The notes under the pieces: generated by a model
The model's database searches: none
Told to the model about the DNA's origin: nothing
What the model saw: the letters and a program-made list of their open reading frames with translations, nothing else
In this document: piece by piece, positions 14,622-20,167 of the stretch
Position numbering within the stretch: the stretch's first letter is position 1
Layout: every line of letters begins with the position of its first letter
Source: Bog-756 sp035531955
GTDB lineage: Bacteria; Actinomycetota; Acidimicrobiia; Acidimicrobiales; RAAP-2
Length of the DNA: 20,167 nucleotides
Direction: 5' to 3'
Assembly (NCBI GenBank): GCA_035531955.1
Contig: DATKRZ010000058.1
Coordinates: forward strand, 1 to 20,167
Position numbers and translations under genes: made by a program

Positions 14622-15782
14622 CTACTTCCCGCCCCCGGGCCGGGGGGGGCGGTGGATCGAGCCCGGCACGGACCGGACGACCTCGACGACCCGGCCGAGC
14701 TCCGCCTCCGACAGGGCCGAGCCGCTGGGTAGGCACAGCCCCCGTTCGAAGATGGTGGCGCACACCTCCCCGCCGACGGTGGGGGCACCCTTGAACACCG
14801 GCTGGAGGTGGAGCGGCTTCCATGTCGGCCGCGACTCGATGTCCACCGCCTCGAGCGCCAGCCTGACCTGTTCGCGGTCGGTTCCGAACCGGGCGGGGTC
14901 GATGGTGACGCAGGTGAGCCACCAGTTGGGCTCCCCGTAGTCGGCGACGGGCATGAGCCGGAGGCCCGGGAGGTCGCCCAGCGCCGACTCGTAGGCCCGG
15001 TGGGTCGCCTTCCGCCGCTCGATGCGGTCGTCGAGGCCCCTGAGCTGGGCCCGCCCCAGGGCGGCCAGCAGATTGCTCAGTCGGTAGTTGTACCCGATCA
15101 CCGAGTGCTCGTAGTGGGGAAAGGGGTCGCGGGCCTGGTTGGCCAGGTGGCGGGCTTGGTCGGCCAGGTGGCCCGACGCCGACACCAGCATGCCGCCCCC
15201 GCTGGTGGTGATGATCTTGTTGCCGTTGAAGGAGAACACGGCCGCCTGGCCGAACGAGCCGGCCCGGCGACCCCGGTAGGTGGCCCCGAGCGCCTCGGCC
15301 GCGTCCTCGACGAGGGGGACGTCGTACTCGTCGCACAGGGACGACAGGGCGTCGTAGTCGGCACACTGGCCGTAGAGGTCGACGGTGACCACGGCGGCGG
15401 GGAGCCGTCCGCGGCGGGCCCGCCCAGCCAGCTCCTCGGCCACCAGGGCGGGGTCGATGGTCCAGGTCGAAGCGGTGGAGTCGACGAAGACGGGAGTGGC
15501 GCCGAGGTAGGCCACCGCCGCCGCCGTGGCCACGAAGGTGAAGGAGGGGACGAGCACCTCGTCGCCCGACTCCACCCCGAGCAGCATCAGGCCGAGATGG
15601 AGCGCCGCGGTCCCGCTGGACAGTCCCACGGCGTGCTCGACCCCGACCCGGGCCGCCAGTTCCCGTTCGAAGGCGTCGAGATCGGGGCCGGTGGGCGCGA
15701 TCCAGTTGGAGTCGAAGGCGTCGAGCAGCATCTGGCGCTCGACGGGGCCGACCTCGGGTGGGGAGAGGTAGATCCTGGTCAC
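14622..15782 (-). CDS. DegT/DnrJ/EryC1 sugar aminotransferase, EpsN-like
   Basis: This 386-aa PLP enzyme has an opening, IYLSPPEVGPVERQ and SNWIAPTGPDLDAFE, that closely follows the pattern I recall for Bacillus EpsN and related UDP-4-keto-6-deoxy-GlcNAc aminotransferases. The phosphate-binding turn is SSGTAALH (55-62). D160 in VEDAAEALGA contacts the pyridine nitrogen, and K189 in FSFNGNKIITT forms the Schiff base. IGYNYRLSN is the family acceptor-site motif. It should transfer an amino group from glutamate to a 4-keto sugar nucleotide; the matching dehydratase is not in the window. GTG 15782 has GGAGG seven bases upstream and overlaps the preceding gene by four bases. It contains a 21-bp tandem repeat. 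Confidence 0.88.
   Translation of the reverse strand: MTRIYLSPPEVGPVERQMLLDAFDSNWIAPTGPDLDAFERELAARVGVEHAVGLSSGTAALHLGLMLLGVESGDEVLVPSFTFVATAAAVAYLGATPVFVDSTASTWTIDPALVAEELAGRARRGRLPAAVVTVDLYGQCADYDALSSLCDEYDVPLVEDAAEALGATYRGRRAGSFGQAAVFSFNGNKIITTSGGGMLVSASGHLADQARHLANQARDPFPHYEHSVIGYNYRLSNLLAALGRAQLRGLDDRIERRKATHRAYESALGDLPGLRLMPVADYGEPNWWLTCVTIDPARFGTDREQVRLALEAVDIESRPTWKPLHLQPVFKGAPTVGGEVCATIFERGLCLPSGSALSEAELGRVVEVVRSVPGSIHRPPRPGGGK
15133..15174 (-). repeat. Two-copy 21-bp tandem repeat inside the aminotransferase
   Basis: Two adjacent 21-base units (15133-15153 and 15154-15174) agree at 17 of 21 positions. They encode the minus-strand heptads HLADQAR and HLANQAR. The reading frame is kept, so it is a small internal amino-acid repeat on a helix, not a disruption. 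Confidence 0.5.
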
Positions 15783-16741
15783 GTCCTGGCCTCCTCGTCG
15801 TCGGGGGTGAGCGCGCCGGTGGCCCCGGCCAGGGCCACCACCAGGACGGCGGCGGCTGCGTCGAGGGCCACCGCCGCCGTCAACGAATGGCGGTGGATGG
15901 CCAGCAGTGTGCCCGCGGCCAGTATGGCCTCGATGGCCACATAGGCGCCGCTGGCCGCCGGCCCGGGCCACCCCCGGGCCACCAGCCGGTCATAGGGATG
16001 GCCGCGATCGCCGGCCATCAGCGACCGGCGCCCCCGGGCCCGCCGGACCACCGCGAACGCCACCTCGGCCACCACCACCGCCACCAGGGCCAGAACAGCC
16101 GTTCCCACCGGCACGGGCACCCCCGGCCCCCAGGCAAAGGCCAGCAGCACGGCCAGCGCCGCCCCCAGGAGATAGGAGCCCCCGTCGCCGAGGTAGACAC
16201 GGGCGGGGGGGCGGTTGTAGACGAGGAAGCCGACCAGGGACGCAGCGAGGGCCACGGCCAACGGGCGGCCCGGACCGTGGAGTGCGACGGCGAAGCCGAC
16301 GGCGGCCACGGCCACCACCCCGGCGGCCAGCATGTCCAGCCCGTCGACGAGGTTCACCCCGTTGATCAGGAGGGCGGTCACGGCGATGACCGCCACGGCG
16401 GCGACACCGGGCAGGTGCAGTGGGCAGGTGGCCGCCACCGTGGCACCGACGCCCAGCTGGCCGAACAGGCGCGGCACCGGCGGCAGCCCGAACCGGTCAT
16501 CGGCCACCCCGAGGCCCAGGGCGAGGGCCAGCGGCACGAGGACCGCGGGCCGGCCGACGACGGCTCCGACGGTCAATCCGGCGAACACTCCCACGCCGCC
16601 GAGGTAGGGGACGGGCGCCGACTGCGGCTTCAGCGCGCCGGGACGGTCCACGATGCCGGTCCGCCGGGCGGCCACGATGGCCAACGGGGTGGCGGCCAGG
16701 GTGGCGGCCAGGGCGATGACGGCAACCGACCAGGCGCTCAC
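15779..16741 (-). CDS. Polyprenyl-phosphate sugar-1-phosphate transferase (WecA/TagO/MraY family)
   Basis: This 320-aa polytopic membrane protein has roughly ten hydrophobic segments. Family motifs appear in order: PYLGGVGVF (45-53), VADDRFGLPP (79-88) with the DD pair, INGVNLVDGLDMLAAG (126-141), RVYLGDGGSYLLG (181-193) and the cytoplasmic loop GDRGHPYDRL (244-253). It moves a sugar-1-phosphate, commonly an N-acetylated hexosamine, from UDP to undecaprenyl or decaprenyl phosphate, starting a lipid-linked glycan. The C-terminal tail is acidic. The start is GTG 16741, overlapping the GNAT stop by four bases, and its own stop overlaps the aminotransferase start by four. The linkage suggests that it loads the amino sugar made by its neighbours. 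It could also serve teichoic acid or arabinogalactan initiation. Confidence 0.87.
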   Translation of the reverse strand: MSAWSVAVIALAATLAATPLAIVAARRTGIVDRPGALKPQSAPVPYLGGVGVFAGLTVGAVVGRPAVLVPLALALGLGVADDRFGLPPVPRLFGQLGVGATVAATCPLHLPGVAAVAVIAVTALLINGVNLVDGLDMLAAGVVAVAAVGFAVALHGPGRPLAVALAASLVGFLVYNRPPARVYLGDGGSYLLGAALAVLLAFAWGPGVPVPVGTAVLALVAVVVAEVAFAVVRRARGRRSLMAGDRGHPYDRLVARGWPGPAASGAYVAIEAILAAGTLLAIHRHSLTAAVALDAAAAVLVVALAGATGALTPDDEEART

Positions 16742-17466
16742 CCGGGGACCGCCTCCCACGCCGCCGGTGGGGCGGCGCCCTCCCACCGCATGAGCAGTGA
16801 CTCGGTCCCGGGGTGGAGCTCGAAGCGCTCGACGACGACGAAGCCGGACCGGTGGTAGAGGGTCACGGCTCCGTGGTTGTCCGCGCCGACCACCACCGTC
16901 ACGACGCCGCAGCCGCGGGCCGCCGTCTCCTCGAGCAGGGAGGCCACCAGCAACCGGCCGGCACCCCGCCCCCGCCACGACCGGTCCACCGCCACCGACA
17001 AGAGCTCGGCGCCGGGTGGTGTGTCACCCCCACCGGGGCTTCCGTGGCGCAGGGTCTCGAGCACCCGGCGCCACCCCCGGGCCAGGGGACCCGCGGCCCG
17101 GGCCAGGGCGGCGGCCCCGTCCCGCAACAGGAATGACCGGTAGAGGCCGGCCACGTCGGTGGATCCGGCGATGAACCCCACGGCATGGCCGTGGTCATCG
17201 GCCACCAGCAGGAAGGAGGCCGGGTGGAGGAGGATCCTCCGGTAGAGGAGTTGCAAGAAGCGATCCCCGAGCAGGGACAGGAATCCTTCGGAGATCTGCC
17301 GGGCGTGGAGCGCAGCCACGGTCGGGAGGTCGGCCCGGGTGCCGACGCGAACCCGGGGCGCACGCCGCGATGCGTTGGGGTCGGCCCCGTGGGGGCCGTG
17401 AGGTGCCTGGTGGCCGACAGCCGGGTCGCCCTCCGGCCTCCGGCCTCCGTCTCCGTTCGGCCCCAT
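16738..17466 (-). CDS. GNAT family N-acetyltransferase
   Basis: This 242-aa protein has a disordered, Gly/Pro-rich tail of about 37 residues followed by a GNAT fold. VRVGTRADLPTVAALHARQISEGFL is the N-terminal strand/helix. ELLSVAVDRSWRGRGAGRLLVASLLEE is motif A, with the RxxGxG acetyl-CoA loop. VTVVVGADNHGAVTLYHRSGFVVVERFE is motif B. It likely acetylates an amine. As the first gene of the operon with a sugar aminotransferase, N-acetylation of a 4-amino sugar nucleotide is an attractive inference. ATG 17466 is chosen because GGGGAG lies six bases upstream; an upstream in-frame ATG at 17523 lacks this. It diverges from cysD. Confidence 0.8.
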   Translation of the reverse strand: MGPNGDGGRRPEGDPAVGHQAPHGPHGADPNASRRAPRVRVGTRADLPTVAALHARQISEGFLSLLGDRFLQLLYRRILLHPASFLLVADDHGHAVGFIAGSTDVAGLYRSFLLRDGAAALARAAGPLARGWRRVLETLRHGSPGGGDTPPGAELLSVAVDRSWRGRGAGRLLVASLLEETAARGCGVVTVVVGADNHGAVTLYHRSGFVVVERFELHPGTESLLMRWEGAAPPAAWEAVPG

Positions 17467-17547
17467 CGTCGTCTCCCCGACTTCATGCGGCGCCCCGGAC
17501 CGTGGGTGGTCGGCCGGCCACATCCGGTCCCGAAGTCTAGGACCATG

Positions 17548-17576
17548 TTCGCAAAGTATGGGCTATCAGGTAGATT
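17548..17576 (+). promoter_or_regulatory. Candidate cysDNC promoter
   Basis: TTCGCA at 17548-17553 (four of six to TTGACA), a 17-base spacer, then TAGATT at 17571-17576 (four of six to TATAAT). The -10 ends eight bases before the ATG at 17585, which lacks a Shine-Dalgarno. A leaderless or near-leaderless cysD transcript is therefore predicted. Confidence 0.4.
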
Positions 17577-17584
17577 TGACCGCC

Positions 17585-18514
17585 ATGGATAGGGGTCGGG
17601 GTGCCGCGGGGCAGTACCAGCTGTCCCATCTGCAGAACATCGAGGCGCGGTCGGTCCACATCATCCGCGAGGTGGCGGCCGAGTTCGAGCATCCGGTGCT
17701 GCTGTTCTCGGGGGGCAAGGACTCGGTGGTGATGCTCCAGCTGGCACAGAAGGCCTTCTGGCCGGGGCGGATACCGTTCCCGGTCATGCACGTCGACACC
17801 GGCCACAACTTCCCCGAGGTGCTGGAGTTCCGGGACCGGTGTGTCGAGGCCATCGGGGCCACGCTGGTGGTCGCCTCCGTGCAGGAATCAATCGATTCCG
17901 GGCGGGTGGCCGAGGAGGCCGGCGCCAATCCCTCGCGCAACCGGCTCCAGACCCGGACCCTCCTCGACGCCATCAACGAGCACCGCTTCGACGCCGTATT
18001 CGGGGGCGCCCGCCGGGACGAGGAGAAGGCGCGGGCCAAAGAACGGATCTTCTCCTTCCGGGACGAATTCGGGCAGTGGGACCCGAAGAACCAGCGGCCC
18101 GAGTTGTGGTCGCTGTTCAACGGGCGGCACCGGGCCGGGGAGCACATCCGGGTGTTCCCACTGTCGGACTGGACCGAGCTCGACATCTGGCAGTACATCG
18201 CCCGCGAGCAGGTCGACCTGCCGCCCATCTACTACTCGCACCGCCGCCAGGTATTCCGTCGCGACGGGATGCTCCTCTCCGTCGGGCCCCACGTCTCCCC
18301 CCGGGAGGGCGACGAGGTGTTCGAGGCCACCGTGCGCTACCGGACGGTGGGCGACATGACCTGTACCGGGGCAGTGGAGTCGACCGCGGCCACGGCTGAC
18401 GACATCGTCATCGAGGTGGCGGCCTCGCGCCTGACCGAGCGGGGCGCCACCCGGGCGGACGACCGGGTGAGCGAGGCGGCCATGGAAGACCGCAAGCGCG
18501 AGGGCTACTTCTGA
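17585..18514 (+). CDS. cysD: Sulfate adenylyltransferase subunit 2 (ATP sulfurylase small subunit)
   Basis: This 309-aa protein is close to the roughly 300-aa family length. The CysD core begins at QLSHLQNIEARSVHIIREVAAEF, followed by the PP-loop SGGKDSVVMLQLA, FPVMHVDTGHNFPEVLEFRD, GGARRDEEKARAKERIFSFRD and FPLSDWTELDIWQYI. The C-terminus MEDRKREGYF is also typical. CysD with CysN makes adenosine phosphosulfate from sulfate and ATP in the cytoplasm. ATG 17585 is chosen over ATG 17558 because it fits family N-termini and the promoter position. The stop overlaps the cysN start by one base (TGATG). Its neighbours are sulfotransferases rather than cysH or siroheme genes, suggesting a sulfation role. 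Confidence 0.95.
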   Translation: MDRGRGAAGQYQLSHLQNIEARSVHIIREVAAEFEHPVLLFSGGKDSVVMLQLAQKAFWPGRIPFPVMHVDTGHNFPEVLEFRDRCVEAIGATLVVASVQESIDSGRVAEEAGANPSRNRLQTRTLLDAINEHRFDAVFGGARRDEEKARAKERIFSFRDEFGQWDPKNQRPELWSLFNGRHRAGEHIRVFPLSDWTELDIWQYIAREQVDLPPIYYSHRRQVFRRDGMLLSVGPHVSPREGDEVFEATVRYRTVGDMTCTGAVESTAATADDIVIEVAASRLTERGATRADDRVSEAAMEDRKREGYF

Positions 18515-19764
18515 TGGAGCTGCTCCGCCTGGCCACCGCCGGATCGGTCGACGACGGCAAGAGCACGCTGATCGGCCGGCTGCTCTTCGACTCGAAGGCG
18601 ATCTTCGAAGACCAGCTCGAGTCGGTCGAGCGGGTCAGCCGTCAGCGCGGCGACGACTACACCGACCTGGCCCTGCTCACCGACGGCCTGCGGGCCGAGC
18701 GCGAGCAGGGGATCACCATCGACGTCGCCTACCGCTACTTCGCCACGCCGGCCCGCAAGTTCATCATCGCCGACACCCCCGGCCACATCCAGTACACCCG
18801 CAACATGGTGACCGGGAACTCGACGGCCGATCTGACCCTGGTCCTGGTCGACGCCCGTAAGGGCATCGTCGAACAGACCCGCAGGCATGCCTTTTTGGCC
18901 TCGCTCCTTCGGGTGCCCCACCTCCTGCTGTGCGTGAACAAGATGGACCTCGTCGACTACGACCGCGAAGTCTTCGAGTCGATCCGCGAGGAGTTCGCCG
19001 CCTTCGCCAGCCGGCTCGATGTCGCCGACCTCAGCTTCGTCCCGGTCTCCGCCCTCCAAGGGGACAACGTCGTGCAGCGATCCGCCAACATGCCCTGGTA
19101 CGAGGGAGCGTCGCTGCTCCACCATCTCGAGCAGATCTACATCTCCTCGGACCGCAATCTGATCGATCCGCGTCTGCCCGTCCAGTGGGTGGTGCGGCCT
19201 CAGACCACAGCACAGCCCGACTACCGGGGCTATGCCGGCCAGGTGGTCGGCGGGGTGTTCAAGCCGGGGGACGAGGTGATGGTCCTCCCTTCCGGCCTGG
19301 CGACCACGGTGGCGGGCATCGACTCGTTCGACGGACCGGTCGACGAGGCGTTCCCACCGATGTCGGTGACCTTGCGGCTGAGCGACGATGTCGACGTGTC
19401 ACGGGGGGACCTGATCTGCCGGCCGCTGAATCAGCCGACCGTCGGCCAGGACCTCGACGCCATGGTGGCTTGGATGACCGAGCGACCGCTGCGCCCTGGG
19501 GACTTCCTGGCCCTCAAGCACACCACCCGCTGGGTGCGGGCGGTGATCCGCGACATCCACTACCGGCTCGACGTCAACACGCTGCACCGCGACGAGTCTG
19601 CGTCGTCGCTGGGCCTCAACGATGTCGGGAGGGTGAGCCTCCGGGTCACCCAGCCCCTCTTCTACGACAGCTACCGGCGCAACCGCCAGACCGGGTCGTT
19701 CGTCCTGGCCGCCGAGGACACCAACGTGACCGTCGGGGCGGGCATGTTGCACGGCCCGGACTGA
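18514..19764 (+). CDS. cysN: Sulfate adenylyltransferase subunit 1 (GTPase subunit)
   Basis: This 416-aa translation-factor-like GTPase is coupled to ATP sulfurylase. G1 is GSVDDGKST (10-18), AEREQGITIDVAYRYF is the switch I region, IIADTPGHIQYTRNM is G3 and CVNKMDLVDYD is G4. Two beta-barrel domains follow, including LHRDESASSLGLNDVGRVSL. GTP hydrolysis drives APS formation by CysD. The length matches stand-alone CysN, without the C-terminal APS-kinase domain found in CysNC fusions; that function is in the separate cysC gene 16 bases downstream. The start ATG overlaps the cysD stop. Confidence 0.95.
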   Translation: MELLRLATAGSVDDGKSTLIGRLLFDSKAIFEDQLESVERVSRQRGDDYTDLALLTDGLRAEREQGITIDVAYRYFATPARKFIIADTPGHIQYTRNMVTGNSTADLTLVLVDARKGIVEQTRRHAFLASLLRVPHLLLCVNKMDLVDYDREVFESIREEFAAFASRLDVADLSFVPVSALQGDNVVQRSANMPWYEGASLLHHLEQIYISSDRNLIDPRLPVQWVVRPQTTAQPDYRGYAGQVVGGVFKPGDEVMVLPSGLATTVAGIDSFDGPVDEAFPPMSVTLRLSDDVDVSRGDLICRPLNQPTVGQDLDAMVAWMTERPLRPGDFLALKHTTRWVRAVIRDIHYRLDVNTLHRDESASSLGLNDVGRVSLRVTQPLFYDSYRRNRQTGSFVLAAEDTNVTVGAGMLHGPD

Positions 19765-19780
19765 GGCCGAGGTGAGCGAC

Positions 19781-20167
19781 ATGACCTCCTCGAATGTCAC
19801 GTACCACCCCGGGCATCTCACCCGCGCCGAGCGGGCCCTGTCGCTCGGCGGGCGGGGGGCGACGGTCTGGCTCACCGGCCTGTCCGGGTCGGGAAAATCG
19901 ACGGTGGCCGCGGGGGTCGAGCAGCGCCTGGTGAAGGAGGGCCGGGGCGCCTATCTGCTCGACGGGGACAACCTGCGCACCGGGCTGAACGGCGACCTCG
20001 GCTTCAGCCGCACCGACCGGGAGGAGAACGTCCGACGGGCGGCCGAGGTGGCCTGCCTGTTCGCCGACGCCGGCGTGGTGGCGGTGGTGGCGTTGATCAG
20101 CCCGTACGCCGCGTCCCGTCTCCGGGCCCGCCTCGTGCACGAGCGGGCCGGGCTGGCGTTCGTGGAG
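19781..20167 (+). CDS. cysC: Adenylylsulfate kinase, N-terminal part (runs off right edge)
   Basis: 129 codons are present before the edge. The P-loop is WLTGLSGSGKST (30-41). LLDGDNLRTGLNGDLGFSRTDREENVRR (59-86) is the APS-binding signature, and ALISPYA follows. The enzyme phosphorylates APS to PAPS with ATP, giving the sulfo donor for the three sulfotransferases in this window. ATG 19781 has GAGGTGAG just upstream; the in-frame GTG at 19772 lies inside that ribosome-binding sequence and is rejected. Only about two thirds of a normal roughly 200-aa kinase is visible. Confidence 0.94.
   Translation, partial: MTSSNVTYHPGHLTRAERALSLGGRGATVWLTGLSGSGKSTVAAGVEQRLVKEGRGAYLLDGDNLRTGLNGDLGFSRTDREENVRRAAEVACLFADAGVVAVVALISPYAASRLRARLVHERAGLAFVE

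Noticed and set aside
15121..15180. Short direct repeats considered as a CRISPR array
   Set aside because: Two adjacent in-frame copies without spacers inside a conserved enzyme gene; simply a coding repeat.
14808..16858. Long plus-strand frames antisense to the aminotransferase and PNPT genes
   Set aside because: Compositionally biased, no recognisable fold; the minus strand encodes complete enzymes with 4-base overlaps.

Overview
This 20.2 kb window is strongly GC-rich. It uses GTG starts freely and packs genes with 4-nt GTGA/ATGA stop-start overlaps, which points to a high-GC actinomycete. Several starts look leaderless (a -10-like hexamer six to eight bases before the start codon and no Shine-Dalgarno), which also fits Actinomycetota. 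Acidimicrobiia or a related lineage is my guess from overall style only. No rRNA, tRNA, CRISPR array or transposase was seen. No gene-free stretch exceeds 300 bases.

The window is a surface-glycan biosynthesis locus with a sulfation theme, interrupted by two toxin-antitoxin modules. From left to right: the 5' part of a GT2 glycosyltransferase (-, runs off the edge); a GT2 (+) whose 3' end overlaps a PAPS-type sulfotransferase (-); a glutamine-dependent asparagine synthetase/amidotransferase (+); VapBC module 1 (+); a second sulfotransferase of a different family (-). Next is a tightly coupled operon (+) of GT4 glycosyltransferase, CE4 polysaccharide deacetylase, methyltransferase and a third sulfotransferase, followed by VapBC module 2 (+) and two strong intergenic hairpins. 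After these come a zinc-ribbon methyltransferase and a GT2 (+); a 707-aa WbsX-type glycan domain fused to a methyltransferase (-); and a three-gene operon (-) of GNAT acetyltransferase, polyprenyl-phosphate sugar-1-phosphate transferase and EpsN-like sugar aminotransferase. The right edge holds cysD, cysN and the start of cysC (+).

Inferred joint function: the WecA/MraY-like enzyme loads the first sugar-phosphate on the polyprenyl carrier. The aminotransferase and possibly the GNAT enzyme make an N-acylated amino sugar. The GT2, GT4 and WbsX-domain enzymes extend the chain. The deacetylase, methyltransferases, AsnB-like amidotransferase and three sulfotransferases decorate it. CysD-CysN makes APS from ATP and sulfate, and CysC phosphorylates it to PAPS, the donor for all three sulfotransferases. 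Supply and use of activated sulfate therefore sit within one 20 kb stretch, which suggests a dedicated sulfated extracellular glycan or glycolipid rather than cysteine biosynthesis. No flippase, polymerase or export gene is visible, so the locus probably continues beyond both edges.
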